Source: Allochromatium humboldtianum (lineage in GTDB: Bacteria > Pseudomonadota > Gammaproteobacteria > Chromatiales > Chromatiaceae). From it: a DNA stretch of 64,000 nt. A program made the position numbers and the translations under genes. The notes beneath the pieces are model-generated. The model did no database searches, was not told the origin of the DNA, and was given only the letters and a program-made list of their open reading frames with translations. Location: positions 248,001 to 312,000 of the forward strand of contig NZ_JABZEO010000001.1 in NCBI RefSeq assembly GCF_013385175.1, written 5' to 3'. This document shows positions 1 through 9,724 of this stretch, one piece after another (within the stretch, counting starts at the first letter, position 1; every line of letters begins with the position of its first letter).

Positions 1-2995
1 TCAGTCGCTCCAGGCGCTCGCGCGCCTCGGCGAGCAGAGCCGGGTCGGGCGGCTCGCCGCGCTTGAGTCCGGCGTCGATCGCGTTGAGCCGTTCGTGCAG
101 GACCACGGCCCCGAGATTGCCGACCACGCCCTTGAGCGCATGGCAGTGTTCCTCGGCGCGCGCCGGACCGACCTCGCGCGCCAGACGCTCCAGTTCCTCG
201 ACGGCCCCGGCGTAGTTCTGGCGGAAACGGCGCAGTTGCTTGCGATAGGCCTCGACCCGGCCGCCGATGCGGCGCACCCCCTCGCGCACGTCGAGGCCGG
301 CGAGCGCGAGCAGGTCGTCCGGCAGGTCCGCGAGTTCGGGGCGGGACTCGGGCGCCGGGCGCGCATCGGCCGGACGCTCGATCCAGCGCGCGAGCACCTG
401 CATCAGATGGTCGGGGTCGATGGGTTTGCTGACATGGTCGTTCATGCCGGCGGCCCGGCTGCGTTCGCTGTCCTGGACCATCGCCAGCGCGGTCATGGCG
501 ATGATCGGCAGGCGGGCGAAGCGCTCGCCGCCTGGCTCGTCGGCCAGGGCGCGGATGCGGCGCGTGGCCTCGTATCCGTCCATCACGGGCATCTGGATGT
601 CCATGAGCACGGCCTCATAGTCGCGGCGCCGGACCTGCTCCAGCGCTTCCTGTCCATCGCCGGCCTCGTCGACCTCGAGGCCCTCGCTGCGCAGCAGCTC
701 GCCAGCGAATTCGCGATTGATCTCGTTGTCCTCCACCAGCAGCACGCGCGCGCCCGCCAGCCGCCCGCTGACGGCCGGATCGGGCCGGCTCCGGCCGGCC
801 TCGCCCAGGAGGCGCCCGCGCCCGAGCACCGAGAGCATGGTGTCGAGCAGGGTCGAGGGCGAGACCGGCTTGATCAGGAAGCCGTCGGCGCCCGCCTGCT
901 CGGCCAGACGCCGCACGCCCTCGCGTCCATAGGCCGTGATCATCACCACCTTGGGCCGATGGGGGATGGACGGATCGCGATGCAGACGCCGGATCGCCTC
1001 GTCGCCCTTCATGCCGGGCATGTGCCAGTCCATGAGCACCAGATCGTAGGGATTGTCGGCGGCATTGCGCAGGGTGCTCAGGGCCGTGGTCCCGCTCGGC
1101 GCGGTGGCGACGTCGAGATGGAAGAAACGCAGCATCTCGGCCAGGATCTCGCGCGAGACCTCGTTGTCGTCGACCACCAGCAGCCGGATGCCGCGCAGCA
1201 GCGGACCGGCCTGATCGACCAGTTCCCGGCGGCGCTCCAGGGCCTGCCGGGCGATCCCCAGACGCACCGTGAAGCAGAGCGTGCTGCCGTGCCCCGGCTG
1301 GGAGTCCTCGACCCAGAGTCGCCCGCCCATGAGTTCGACCAGATTCCTGCTGATCGCCAGTCCCAGGCCGGTGCCGCCGAAGCGGCGGGTGGTGGACTGA
1401 TCGGCCTGGGTGAATTTCTCGAACAGCCGCGACTGGACCTCGGGCGTCATGCCGAGTCCGGTGTCGCGCACGCAGACCTGGAGTCTCAGATCGGTCTCGC
1501 TTGCATCGAGTCGGTGAAGCGCCACCTCGATCTCGCCCTGGTCGGTGAACTTGAGCGCGTTGCCGCACAGATTGAGCAGCACCTGACCCAGACGCAGCGG
1601 ATCGCCGATCAGGGTCGGGGGTAGGGAGACATCGTAGCGGATCAGGAACTCGATGCCCTTGTGCTCGGCCTGGACGCCGATGGCGTCGGCCACCTGTTCC
1701 AGCACGCTGTCGAGTCCGAACTCGACCTGCTCGATGACGAGCTTGCCGGCCTCGATCTTGGAGAAGTCGAGGATGTCATTGATCAGGCCCAGGAGCGTCC
1801 GGGCCGAGTGCTGGGCCTTGACCAGATAGTTCTGCACGTCGGGCGTCAGTGTCTGTTTGAGCGCCAGATGCAGCATACCGAGGATGGCGTTCATCGGGGT
1901 ACGGATCTCGTGGCTCATGTTGGCCAGGAACTCCGACTTGAGCCGGGTGGCCTGCTCGGCCAGGGTGCGCGCCGCGCGCATCTCCTCCATCAGCGACCGG
2001 AGTTCGGCGGTGCGCGCCGCGACCTGGGATTCCAGGTTGGCGCGCTCGTGCTCGAGTTCGCGCGTGGTCCGGGCCAGCGTCCGGGTGCGCTGCTCGACCA
2101 GCCGGCGCAGCAGCAGGCTGAGCGAGATCAGGAGCAGCAGCCCGACGCCCAGCCCGATGAGCGATCCGCGTACCCAGTGCGGCACCAGCACCTCGGGCGG
2201 CAGGGCCATGGCACGGTGCAGGGCGCGGAAATAGAGCGAGTCGGCGTCGCGACGCCAGTCGGTGAGATGGGCGTCGATGCGCGTGAGCAGATCGGCGTTG
2301 CGCCCCTGGGTGGTGGCGAAATAGAGGGTCGAGGGCAGAAAGACGATCGGCGTCTCGCGCAGACGATATTGCGCACCGTTGCGCGCGGCGAAGAAGCTGT
2401 TCGTCACCACGGCATCGGCCGCGCCCGCGACCACGGCGGCATAGCCGGCCTCCAGCGAGCCGACGGGCACGGCCCGGTAGTCGTGTCCGGCGCCGTGCAT
2501 CAACTGGTCGAAGAAGACCTGCTGGATGCCGCCCTGGAGGACGGCCACCCGCTTGCCCGCGAGATCGTTGATGGTGTGGATCGGTAGCTCGGGACGGCTG
2601 TAGATCTGCGACCAGCTACTGGCGACCGAGACCTGATGGAAGTCGAAACGTTGCGCACGCTCGCTGGAAAAGGCCACGTCCGGCATCAGATCGAGTTCTC
2701 CACGTTCCAGCCGGTCGAGACACTCGGCCCACTGACAGGACTCATAGCTCAGGCGCCAGCCCTCGGCGCTCGCCATGGCTTCCAGGAGTTCGACGAAGAG
2801 TCCGGTCGGGCGGCCGTTGGCGTCGGTGTAGACCTTGGGTGCATTCTGATAGAGACCGATCCGCACCAGCCGATGATCGCCGCCGTCGAGTCGGGGCGCC
2901 GGCCAGTTCCAGGCGAGACCGGCCGCCGGCAGCACGGTCAGCAGGGCGGCCAGTGACAGGACGGCGCGTCTGGGGGGCTTCGGTCCTTGAAACAT
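1..2995 (-). CDS. Hybrid sensor histidine kinase with periplasmic solute-binding domain, two receivers and Hpt (3' end cut by window)
   Basis: Read on the minus strand from ATG at 2995, the frame stays open to the window edge (about 998 codons). Seen in order: a signal or anchor segment (1-30), a periplasmic SBP_bac_3-like domain (about 38-260), one membrane helix (about 265-290), a coiled coil, a HisKA domain with [13 protein letters not shown] (phospho-acceptor His362), an HATPase domain, receiver 1 with MDWHMPG (Asp656), receiver 2 with [10 protein letters not shown] (Asp799), and an Hpt domain with HCHALKG (His952). This is the BarA/EvgS-type phosphorelay layout. An SBP-type sensor suggests detection of a small periplasmic ligand, but which one cannot be told. 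No cognate output regulator lies in the window. The frame is continuous, so no frameshift is present. Confidence 0.9.
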   Translation of the reverse strand, partial: MFQGPKPPRRAVLSLAALLTVLPAAGLAWNWPAPRLDGGDHRLVRIGLYQNAPKVYTDANGRPTGLFVELLEAMASAEGWRLSYESCQWAECLDRLERGELDLMPDVAFSSERAQRFDFHQVSVASSWSQIYSRPELPIHTINDLAGKRVAVLQGGIQQVFFDQLMHGAGHDYRAVPVGSLEAGYAAVVAGAADAVVTNSFFAARNGAQYRLRETPIVFLPSTLYFATTQGRNADLLTRIDAHLTDWRRDADSLYFRALHRAMALPPEVLVPHWVRGSLIGLGVGLLLLISLSLLLRRLVEQRTRTLARTTRELEHERANLESQVAARTAELRSLMEEMRAARTLAEQATRLKSEFLANMSHEIRTPMNAILGMLHLALKQTLTPDVQNYLVKAQHSARTLLGLINDILDFSKIEAGKLVIEQVEFGLDSVLEQVADAIGVQAEHKGIEFLIRYDVSLPPTLIGDPLRLGQVLLNLCGNALKFTDQGEIEVALHRLDASETDLRLQVCVRDTGLGMTPEVQSRLFEKFTQADQSTTRRFGGTGLGLAISRNLVELMGGRLWVEDSQPGHGSTLCFTVRLGIARQALERRRELVDQAGPLLRGIRLLVVDDNEVSREILAEMLRFFHLDVATAPSGTTALSTLRNAADNPYDLVLMDWHMPGMKGDEAIRRLHRDPSIPHRPKVVMITAYGREGVRRLAEQAGADGFLIKPVSPSTLLDTMLSVLGRGRLLGEAGRSRPDPAVSGRLAGARVLLVEDNEINREFAGELLRSEGLEVDEAGDGQEALEQVRRRDYEAVLMDIQMPVMDGYEATRRIRALADEPGGERFARLPIIAMTALAMVQDSERSRAAGMNDHVSKPIDPDHLMQVLARWIERPADARPAPESRPELADLPDDLLALAGLDVREGVRRIGGRVEAYRKQLRRFRQNYAGAVEELERLAREVGPARAEEHCHALKGVVGNLGAVVLHERLNAIDAGLKRGEPPDPALLAEARERLERL

Positions 2996-3020
2996 GGGGT
3001 GTCCAGGAGGCTGTGATGAC

Positions 3021-3650
3021 TCAGGCCGGTCGTTGGAGCTGGCCGATCGGTCCGCCGAACGACTCGGTGGCATAGCGAGCGATGTGCAGACTGTCGGACC
3101 AGTGGCCCATGGGTAGCCCGGCCTTGCGCTTGAGGTGTTCGAGGAAGTCGCGCGGATCGGGCAGTTGCTCCCAGACCGAGGGCAGGAAGGTGCCGCGCCG
3201 GCCCCGGTCGCTCAGGATCAGTCCATCGACGCCCGGCCGGATCTGGGCGAGCAGCTCGGCCTCGGAGCCGAAGGACAGCGGCTCGGCCGGCGTCAGGACC
3301 GAGAGTTTGAGCGTCAGCTCGGGATACTCGGCCGCGCGCAGCGGCGGGAAGCGCGGATCCTCGAAAGCGGCGGCGAAGGCGTTCTGAGCCACGTCCGTGA
3401 CCAGCGGGCGGAAGGCGTCCAGCACGCCGATGCAGCCGCGCAGATCGGCGTGGCGTTCCAGGGTGACGAAGGTGGCGCGGATGGCGCGCAGCGGTTCGGG
3501 ATACTCGGCCGGGTCGAGATCCAGCGGGCGCTGGTGCTCCAGCCCATGCGCGATCGAGCGCGCGGCGATGTCGAGCAGGGTCGCGCGCTCGGTCGCGTCA
3601 TAGATGGCCGGTCGCTCGCCCGCCGTCTCAATGGATGGCATAGGCGCCAT
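3021..3650 (-). CDS. amrA: AMMECR1-domain protein (AmmeMemoRadiSam system protein A)
   Basis: A 209-residue protein with the AMMECR1 core: [14 protein letters not shown] near residues 70-85, then DPRFPPL and [12 protein letters not shown]. This matches the 'AmmeMemoRadiSam system protein A' family, whose biochemical role is unknown. The ATG at 3650 has an AGGTGG-like site upstream; an alternative ATG lies at 3641. The start overlaps the 3' end of the Memo-like gene by 23 bases, so the two are almost certainly translationally coupled. The third partner usually found with them, a radical SAM protein (AmrS), is not adjacent here. Confidence 0.85.
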   Translation of the reverse strand: MAPMPSIETAGERPAIYDATERATLLDIAARSIAHGLEHQRPLDLDPAEYPEPLRAIRATFVTLERHADLRGCIGVLDAFRPLVTDVAQNAFAAAFEDPRFPPLRAAEYPELTLKLSVLTPAEPLSFGSEAELLAQIRPGVDGLILSDRGRRGTFLPSVWEQLPDPRDFLEHLKRKAGLPMGHWSDSLHIARYATESFGGPIGQLQRPA

Positions 3651-4431
3651 AGCCCACCACCTGATCGCGTGATCCAGCCGTATCCCCCGAGTTGCGCAGA
3701 TCCAGGGTCTCGGCCTGGAGTCCGCGCCGTCGCGCCAGGGTCAGCAGTCCGTTCAAGGGAGCGCGACCGCACGCCTGGTCATAGCCGATCGCCTCGGGAC
3801 GCAGGGCCTCGATGGCCTCGGAGGTTTGCGCGTCGATGCGCCGCGCGGTGCGGTAGTCCAGATAGTGCGTCAGGTCCGAGCTGACCAGGATCAGGGTCTC
3901 GGGTCCGCCCCAGAGCAGATCCAGCACCTCGGCCACCGACTCGGGCGCGGCCTCGCCGACGACCAGGGGAACCAGACTGAAGGCGTCGAGCACCCGTTGC
4001 AGGAAGGGCAACTGGACTTCGAGACTGTGCTCCTGGGCGTGCGCGGCATCGAGCAGATGCACCTGCGGCAGCGTCAGGGCGCGCTCGACGGCGGCGCGAT
4101 CGATGGGAACCGGACCGAGCGGCGTGGCGAAGACGTCGGCGCTGGTCGCCGCCAGTCCGATGAAGGGCAACCGATGCGATGGACCCAGCAGCACGACCCG
4201 CCGGATCCGGTCGCGCACCGGCGCCAGTGTGGCATAGGCGGTGGCGGCGATGGGACCGGAGTAGATGTAACCGGCATGAGGCACGATCAGCGCCTTGGGC
4301 GGCGTCGCGCCGGGGTTGGATGAGGCCGACGCAGGCGGCTCGGCGAGCAGGGCGTCGAGCATCCGGCCCAGCTCGGCGGGATCGCCCGGATAGAATTGAT
4401 CGGCCACGGCGGGCTGTCGAATCGTTGGCAT
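3628..4431 (-). CDS. amrB: MEMO1-family protein (AmmeMemoRadiSam system protein B)
   Basis: A 267-residue Memo-family protein. The family's metal- or substrate-site residues are visible: His in VPHAGYIYSG, His in LLGPSHR, and Cys in QACGRAPLNG, close to the C terminus. Memo resembles class III extradiol dioxygenases in fold; its function in bacteria is unsettled. I chose ATG 4431 because a perfect AGGAGG (4438-4443) lies six bases upstream; an in-frame start at 4446 would remove that spacing. A TATACT hexamer on the minus strand (4491-4496) could be the -10 box, but I see no convincing -35. The gene overlaps the following AMMECR1 gene. Confidence 0.88.
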   Translation of the reverse strand: MPTIRQPAVADQFYPGDPAELGRMLDALLAEPPASASSNPGATPPKALIVPHAGYIYSGPIAATAYATLAPVRDRIRRVVLLGPSHRLPFIGLAATSADVFATPLGPVPIDRAAVERALTLPQVHLLDAAHAQEHSLEVQLPFLQRVLDAFSLVPLVVGEAAPESVAEVLDLLWGGPETLILVSSDLTHYLDYRTARRIDAQTSEAIEALRPEAIGYDQACGRAPLNGLLTLARRRGLQAETLDLRNSGDTAGSRDQVVGYGAYAIH

Positions 4432-4506
4432 GGGGCGCCTCCTCACGCATCACGGTTTGGAGTTTGAGCGTCAGTCCCTACGATGCATAAAGTATAACCC
4501 GATGCG

Positions 4507-4536
4507 GTGTCGGCAACCTCGAACGGCTGCCGACAC
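4507..4536 (-). terminator. Candidate hairpin terminator, 9-bp stem
   Basis: GTGTCGGCA (4507-4515) pairs perfectly with TGCCGACAC (4528-4536) around a 12-base loop. It lies just past the stop of the minus-strand small membrane protein gene. There is no clean T-run after it, so it may act as an mRNA 3' stabiliser or a Rho-dependent end rather than a classical intrinsic terminator. Confidence 0.4.
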
Positions 4537-4544
4537 GGCCGGTC

Positions 4545-4856
4545 TCACTGGTCGAGCTGCTCGACCAGCTTGGTGCAGCCGGCGGCGTTCCGGACCCACT
4601 CGATCTCGGCTTGCAGCGGCACCGAGGAACCCTTGGAACGGATGTGCTCGACGCTGGCGGCGACCAGGGCATCCAGTTTGGCCTCGTCCATCCCGCCCTG
4701 GCGGCGCGCGGTCTCGACGGCGAGGCAGACACCGGCCTGGGTTCCCATCAGCATCCCGCTCGCCGCGCCCATGCCCCAGCCGAAGCCGAGTGTCATGATG
4801 CCGCCGAAGGAGGCACCGACCAGGAGTGAAATGATGACTACAATGGTCGTTCGCAT
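4545..4856 (-). CDS. Small membrane protein of unknown function
   Basis: A 103-residue protein. I do not recognise a family. The N terminus (MRTTIVVIISLLVG) starts a hydrophobic stretch of about 45 residues rich in Gly and Met (GGIMTLGFGWGMGAASG), suggesting one or two tightly packed, glycine-zipper-like helices. The remaining half is soluble and carries two Cys (near 44 and 94). The start at 4856 is the ATG that begins the hydrophobic stretch; longer frames upstream are Arg-rich shadow sequence overlapping slt. It diverges from slt with only 29 bases between start codons, so the promoters must overlap or lie within the genes. Confidence 0.65.
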   Translation of the reverse strand: MRTTIVVIISLLVGASFGGIMTLGFGWGMGAASGMLMGTQAGVCLAVETARRQGGMDEAKLDALVAASVEHIRSKGSSVPLQAEIEWVRNAAGCTKLVEQLDQ

Positions 4857-4885
4857 GTCTGAGGTTCCCCAATAGGCCAAATCCG

Positions 4886-6856
4886 ATGAGTCTGTCACTG
4901 TCGAAGCGGTCACGGCGTCCGGCCGCTGTCCCGGCCATGCTAACCCTTGCGCTGTTCGCCGTCTCCTGCTTCGTGGCGCTGGAGACCCGCGCCGACGCCC
5001 GCGCGGACTTCCTCGCCGCCGAGTCGGCGCTCGAACGCGGCGATCCGGCGGCCTTTCAGACCCTGGCGGACGGTCTGCGCGATGACCCGCTCTATCCCTA
5101 TCTGCTGTTCGCGGAGCTGACGCGCGATCTGGCCCAAGCGCCGGATGCACGCATCGAGTCCTTTCTCGCCGACTATGCCGACACCCCGCTGGCCGAGCGG
5201 CTGCGTCCGGCTTATCTGCGCCGTCTGGCCGACGCCGGGCGCTGGGCCGATTACGCGCGTGTCTATCAGCCGGACGACTCGGTCGAGCGCCGCTGTCTGC
5301 ATCTGCGCGCCCTGATCGAGACCGGACGTGCCGGGGAGGCACTGCCCGAGGTCGAGCCGATCTGGCTGTCGGGCCAGTCGCGGCCCGATGCCTGTGATCC
5401 GGTGTTCGAGCGCTGGAGTGCCGAGGGACATCTGACGACCGAACGGGTCTGGGCGCGCATCCGGCTGGCGCTGGAGGCCGGAAGGACTGGACTGGCGCGT
5501 TATCTCGGTCGGCGGTTGCCCGAGTCCGAGCGGTCCTGGCTCAAGCTCTGGCTGTCGGTCGATCAGATGCCTGAGCGCATTCTGGAGGCCAGTCTGTTTC
5601 GGGAGAACCACCCCATGCGCGCCGCGATTCTGGCACACGGCATCGTGATGCTGGCGCGGAGCGATCTCGAACGCGCAGCGCTGGCGTTGCAGCGTCTGGA
5701 GCCGGCGCTGACGGATGATCGATCGGCACGCGAGCGGGCGCATGTCGCCGTCGGACGTGCATTGGCCGAGTCCGGCGATCGCCTGGGGCTGCTCTATTGG
5801 GACGCCATCGAGCCGAGCGCGGACAATCTGCCCGAGCAGGAACGCCGTCTGCGCGCGGCCATCACGCTGCGCGCCTGGGATTGGCTGGCCAAATGGATCG
5901 AGCGGATGCCCGAGGGTGAGATCAAGCGCGAGCGCTGGCTCTATTGGCTGGGCGTGGCCCAGGCGTTCCTTGGCCAGTCGGAGGCCGCACAGGCGACACT
6001 CGGCGAGGCGGCGCGCGAACGCAGCTTCTGGGGCTTCATGGCCGCCGATCGTCTGGATCTGCCCTACAACCTGGAGCACCGTCCGGTGCCGGTCGCGCCG
6101 GAGCGACTCCAGACCCTGGCCCAGGAGCCGGCCTACCGGCGCATCCTCGCGCTCGACCAGATCGGCCGCGAGGTCGATGTCCGGCGCGAATGGCGCACGC
6201 TCGCCGGTCGACTGGACAATGACGGACTCATGGCCGCCGCCCGGCTCGCGCACGATCGCGGCTGGCACGATCAGGCCATCGTCATGCTCGCCCGCTCGGG
6301 CTACTGGGACGATCTGGAGATCCGCTTTCCGCTCGCCTATCGCGATCGCGCCGCCGAACAGGCGTGGCAGATCGGCATCGAGCCGGACTGGATCCAGGCC
6401 GTGATGCGCCAGGAGAGTGTCTTTGCGCGCACCATCGCCTCACCGGCGGGGGCCGTGGGGCTGATGCAGCTCATGCCGGCGACCGCCGGCGAGGTCGCCG
6501 CCGAGCTGGAGCGACCCCAGCCCTCGCGCTGGGATCTGCTCGACCCCGAACTCAATATCACGCTCGGCAGTGCCTATCTGACGCGGATGCGCGACCGCTT
6601 CGGCCATGCGGCTCTGGCCACGGCGGCCTACAACGCCGGTCCCGCGCGTGTCGAGCGCTGGCTGCCGGAGACCTGTATGGACGCCGATCTCTGGATCGCG
6701 CGCATCCCCTTCGCCGAGACGCGCGGCTATGTCGAGCGCGTCCTGAGCTATCGGATCATCTATGCCGAACGTCTGGGGCTGGAGCCGCGCCGCCTGCGCG
6801 AATTCCTGCCGCCGGTGCCCGGACGCGATTTCCGGGGCCAGGCCCCGGCGCAATGA
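4886..6856 (+). CDS. slt: Soluble lytic murein transglycosylase
   Basis: A 656-residue periplasmic enzyme that cleaves the MurNAc-GlcNAc bond of peptidoglycan with formation of 1,6-anhydro-MurNAc. An N-terminal signal segment (about 1-36) is followed by a long helical superhelix (U domain, about 40-440), a linker, and a lysozyme-like catalytic domain from about residue 480. The catalytic Glu is Glu510 in VMRQESVF, followed by SPAGAVGLMQLMP and AYNAGP. Length is close to E. coli Slt70. It stands alone, divergent from the small membrane protein gene. Confidence 0.95.
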   Translation: MSLSLSKRSRRPAAVPAMLTLALFAVSCFVALETRADARADFLAAESALERGDPAAFQTLADGLRDDPLYPYLLFAELTRDLAQAPDARIESFLADYADTPLAERLRPAYLRRLADAGRWADYARVYQPDDSVERRCLHLRALIETGRAGEALPEVEPIWLSGQSRPDACDPVFERWSAEGHLTTERVWARIRLALEAGRTGLARYLGRRLPESERSWLKLWLSVDQMPERILEASLFRENHPMRAAILAHGIVMLARSDLERAALALQRLEPALTDDRSARERAHVAVGRALAESGDRLGLLYWDAIEPSADNLPEQERRLRAAITLRAWDWLAKWIERMPEGEIKRERWLYWLGVAQAFLGQSEAAQATLGEAARERSFWGFMAADRLDLPYNLEHRPVPVAPERLQTLAQEPAYRRILALDQIGREVDVRREWRTLAGRLDNDGLMAAARLAHDRGWHDQAIVMLARSGYWDDLEIRFPLAYRDRAAEQAWQIGIEPDWIQAVMRQESVFARTIASPAGAVGLMQLMPATAGEVAAELERPQPSRWDLLDPELNITLGSAYLTRMRDRFGHAALATAAYNAGPARVERWLPETCMDADLWIARIPFAETRGYVERVLSYRIIYAERLGLEPRRLREFLPPVPGRDFRGQAPAQ

Positions 6857-7003
6857 GCGCGACAGGATTTTCAATCCGGATTCCCGGCTCTGTTACACTG
6901 CGCCGCTCGTGGAACATTCCGCCCAGTCTTCACCTATCGGCCCGACCTCGTGTCGTGCGCCCAGCAGCGCCTCATGCCAGCCATTCGAGTCCGATCGCCC
7001 ATC

Positions 7004-7612
7004 ATGCGTCCGCGCGCGCGCCAAGCGTTCATCCTGACCCTGATCCTCGGTGGACTACCACTTCAGTCCGCCAGCGCCCAGCAGACGGCGGCCGAGGCCA
7101 TGGCGCATGCCATCGCGCGCATGATGGAGAGCATGGGATTCACGGCCAATGTCGATCCGGGGCGGGTGCCGCCGCCCGCTGCTCCGGCGGGAATGCCGTC
7201 ATGGCCCTCGGCCCAGGGGCCGATGTCCCAATCGTTTTCCACCACGCCCGATCGCGCCGCCCAGCAGGCCGGCTCCATGGCCGATTCGGCCTGGCGCGCC
7301 ATGCAGGGGGCGAGCGGCGGCGCCATGCCCTGGACCGGCACGTCGCTGGAAGGACTCTGGGAGGACAATCAGGGCGGCCTCCTGATCGTCCAGGGCGGGT
7401 TCTACCGTCTCTATTCGGCCTGTCGGGGCTACATCGAAGGCGAGATCCGGGTTCAGACCGATCGGGTCGAGCTGAGCAACCGCACCGAGAACTTCACCCA
7501 GACCTTCGAGTTCGCCCTGGATCAGGGCCGACTGGCACTGCGTGACCAGAATGGTCAGCTCTATCTCTATCGTCGTTTGATCCTGAATCCATCCGCCAAT
7601 CCCGCCCGATAG
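7004..7612 (+). CDS. Exported protein of unknown function
   Basis: A 202-residue protein starting at ATG 7004, which begins a clear signal peptide (ending SASA, near residue 24). In-frame ATGs at 6974 and 6950 would only add Arg-rich sequence ahead of it. The mature part has a Met/Ala-rich helical start, a Pro-rich linker, and a C-terminal beta-rich module of about 80 residues (LEGLWEDNQGGLLIVQGGF to the end), suggestive of a small beta-barrel or lipocalin-like fold. No enzyme motif is visible. It converges on the TauE-like gene with nine bases between the stops. No clear ribosome site was found. Confidence 0.65.
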   Translation: MRPRARQAFILTLILGGLPLQSASAQQTAAEAMAHAIARMMESMGFTANVDPGRVPPPAAPAGMPSWPSAQGPMSQSFSTTPDRAAQQAGSMADSAWRAMQGASGGAMPWTGTSLEGLWEDNQGGLLIVQGGFYRLYSACRGYIEGEIRVQTDRVELSNRTENFTQTFEFALDQGRLALRDQNGQLYLYRRLILNPSANPAR

Positions 7613-7621
7613 CGTCTCAGT

Positions 7622-8419
7622 TCAGGCGAAGGCCAGACGCGCGGCGATCAGCAGCAGCAGGATACCGAAGAGTCGCTTGAGCAGCGCCACGGGCAGGGCA
7701 TGGGCCAGACGGGCGCCGAGCGGCGCGATCGGCATGCTGGCGACCAGCATGGCCAGCACCGCCGGCCAGTAGACGAAGCCGGTGCTGAACCCGGGCAGCC
7801 CGTCCCGTCCCCAGCCGACGACGATGAACCCCAATGCGCCCGCCAGCGCGATCGGCAACCCACAGGCCGCCGAGGTGCCGACCGCTTGACGCATCTCCAG
7901 ACCATGACGACTCAGAAAGGGCACAGTGAGCGTCCCGCCGCCGATGCCGACCAGTGACGACAGTATGCCGATCCCGCTGCCGACACCGGCCAGTCCCAGG
8001 CGTCCCGGCAGCGGATGCGCGGCGGATACAGCCGTCTTCGCGGACGTCATCAGCAGTCGCATACCGACATAGGCCAGGAATACCGCAAAGATCCGTTGCA
8101 GCCAAGGGCCGGAGATCCAGCCGGCCAGCACCGCGCCGGCCAGCGCGCCCACGACGATCCCCGGCGCCAGCGGCCGGACGATGTCCCAGCGCACCCCCCC
8201 GCGTCGATGGTGCGCGAGCGTAGAGGCCGCGCCCGTGCCGATGATGGTCGCCAGCGAGGTGCCGACGGCCAGATGCGCCATCCAGTCGCCGCCGATCCCG
8301 AGCGCGCCGAAGAGCAGCATCAGGGCCGGCACCATGACGGCGCCGCCGCCGACGCCGAAGAGTCCGGCCAGCACGCCGGAGAGTGCGCCGATGGCGAGAT
8401 AGGCGATGAGTTCGATCAT
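7622..8419 (-). CDS. TauE/SafE-family membrane permease (sulfite exporter-like)
   Basis: A 265-residue integral membrane protein with about eight predicted helices in two internally similar halves, each with the family's glycine-rich loop (GLFGVGGGAVMVPAL near 18-32 and SLVGIGGGTLTVPFL in the second half). TauE/SafE proteins export sulfite, sulfoacetate or related organosulfonates; the substrate here cannot be read from sequence. I use ATG 8419, which begins the first helix. It follows psiE by 37 bases on the same strand, so they are probably co-transcribed. Confidence 0.87.
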   Translation of the reverse strand: MIELIAYLAIGALSGVLAGLFGVGGGAVMVPALMLLFGALGIGGDWMAHLAVGTSLATIIGTGAASTLAHHRRGGVRWDIVRPLAPGIVVGALAGAVLAGWISGPWLQRIFAVFLAYVGMRLLMTSAKTAVSAAHPLPGRLGLAGVGSGIGILSSLVGIGGGTLTVPFLSRHGLEMRQAVGTSAACGLPIALAGALGFIVVGWGRDGLPGFSTGFVYWPAVLAMLVASMPIAPLGARLAHALPVALLKRLFGILLLLIAARLAFA

Positions 8420-8456
8420 GAGCACCGGGAACCGCCTGCATTGAAGATCACGGCGA

Positions 8457-8888
8457 TCATTCGTGACGATCCTCGTGCGCCTCGCGTCGTTCCAGCGCAT
8501 CTGTGCTGAACTGCTGACTGAAGCGGATGACGAGGATGGCGAGACTGATGATCAGGATGGCGCCGCTCTCGTAGATCAATCCCTCGGAGCTGTTCTCCTT
8601 GCCCTGGAGCACGATCAGACGCGAGAGTGCGGTGACGGCGATGAACATCGGATAGGTGAAGGGCACGCTGCGTCTGAGAAAATAGACGTTGGCCATCGCC
8701 ATGATCTCGATGAAGATGAAGATCATCAGCAGATCCTCCAGGCGGATATCACGTAGCTGATAGATTTTCCAGATCAGCTCTCCGATGCCGATGAATGCGA
8801 GTCCGCCGACGATGACGAGCACCAGCTTTTCGGTGTAGAGAAAGAGGATCGAGAGCCATTTGTCCAAGCGGGTATGCGGTTGGTTCAT
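8457..8888 (-). CDS. psiE: PsiE-family membrane protein
   Basis: A 143-residue protein with four predicted membrane helices and the conserved PsiE region (LEDLLMIFIFIEIMAM, then the YFLRRSVPFTYPMFIAVTALSRLIV segment read in two parts). PsiE is a phosphate-starvation-induced protein in E. coli with unknown mechanism. The start at 8888 has AGGAG about ten bases upstream; an upstream in-frame start at 9029 would overlap the divergent methyltransferase gene. First gene of a likely psiE-tauE pair. I see no clear Pho box. Confidence 0.82.
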   Translation of the reverse strand: MNQPHTRLDKWLSILFLYTEKLVLVIVGGLAFIGIGELIWKIYQLRDIRLEDLLMIFIFIEIMAMANVYFLRRSVPFTYPMFIAVTALSRLIVLQGKENSSEGLIYESGAILIISLAILVIRFSQQFSTDALERREAHEDRHE

Positions 8889-8997
8889 CCGTTTCAGCTC
8901 CTGGGCGCGATGGTGGAAATGGGCGTTTCGCCGTCGACGGTAGAACGCGAACGCCTTGAATACAAATCTGAACGTTGCAATCCTAGACGAGGTCGTG

Positions 8998-9720
8998 ATG
9001 CCGAGACAGATGATACAGACCGACCCCACAGATTACCGGACGTGCGACGAGATCCGGATCGTCGAGGGCTTGGTCGAGGTCGAGGGACGCCGGGTGCTGG
9101 AACTGGGCTGCGGCGCGGCCTGGATGACCCGACTGCTCGCCACGCGCCTGGGCGCACGGCGGGTGACGGCGACCGAGGTCGATCGTATCCAGCATGCGAA
9201 GAATCTCGCCATCCAGGATCTGCCCGGTGTCGAGTTCCGGTTCGGCGGCGCCGAGTCGATCGCCGACCCGGATGCGACCTATGACGGCGTCTTTCTGTTC
9301 AAGTCGCTGCATCATGTGCCGGTCGAACTCATGGATCGCGCGCTCGCCGAGATCCGGCGCGTGCTGGCGCCGGGCGGTTACGTCTATGTCTCGGAACCCG
9401 TCTACTGGGGGCCGTTCAACGCGGTCATGCGGCTGATCCATGACGAGCGCCTCGTGCGCACGGCGGCCTATGCCGCCATCGAGCGCGCGGTCGACTCGGG
9501 GCGCTTCACCTGGGAGCGTCAGGTGTTCTACCAGTCGGAAGGCGTCTATCCGAGTTGGGAGGCCTTCGCCGAGCGCTTCATTCAGGTCACGCATATCGAG
9601 CATGATCTCGACGCGGCGCGGCTCGCCGAGGTCCGCGCCGCCTTCGAGCGTCATCTGACCCCGGAAGGTGCGCGTTTCCTCAAACCTCATCGGGTCGATC
9701 TGCTGCGCGCCGTGGCCTGA
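8998..9720 (+). CDS. Class I SAM-dependent methyltransferase
   Basis: A 240-residue protein with a Rossmann methyltransferase core: motif I VLELGCGAAW, an acidic post-I segment (TATEVDR), motif II (YDGVFLFKSLHH), and a post-motif RVLAPGGYVYVSEP. The middle resembles UbiE/type-11 methyltransferases. Substrate is unknown. ATG 8998 has a GAGG-type site just upstream; 8956 and 9010 are alternatives. It diverges from psiE across about 110 bases and converges on the CysZ-DnaJ gene, so it appears to be a single-gene unit. Confidence 0.8.
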   Translation: MPRQMIQTDPTDYRTCDEIRIVEGLVEVEGRRVLELGCGAAWMTRLLATRLGARRVTATEVDRIQHAKNLAIQDLPGVEFRFGGAESIADPDATYDGVFLFKSLHHVPVELMDRALAEIRRVLAPGGYVYVSEPVYWGPFNAVMRLIHDERLVRTAAYAAIERAVDSGRFTWERQVFYQSEGVYPSWEAFAERFIQVTHIEHDLDAARLAEVRAAFERHLTPEGARFLKPHRVDLLRAVA

Positions 9721-9724
9721 GCGT

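Noticed and set aside
95-2956. Long plus-strand open frames (95-1624, 1661-2587, 2636-2956).
   Set aside because: They are phased opposite the hybrid kinase on the minus strand, whose domain motifs are unmistakable.
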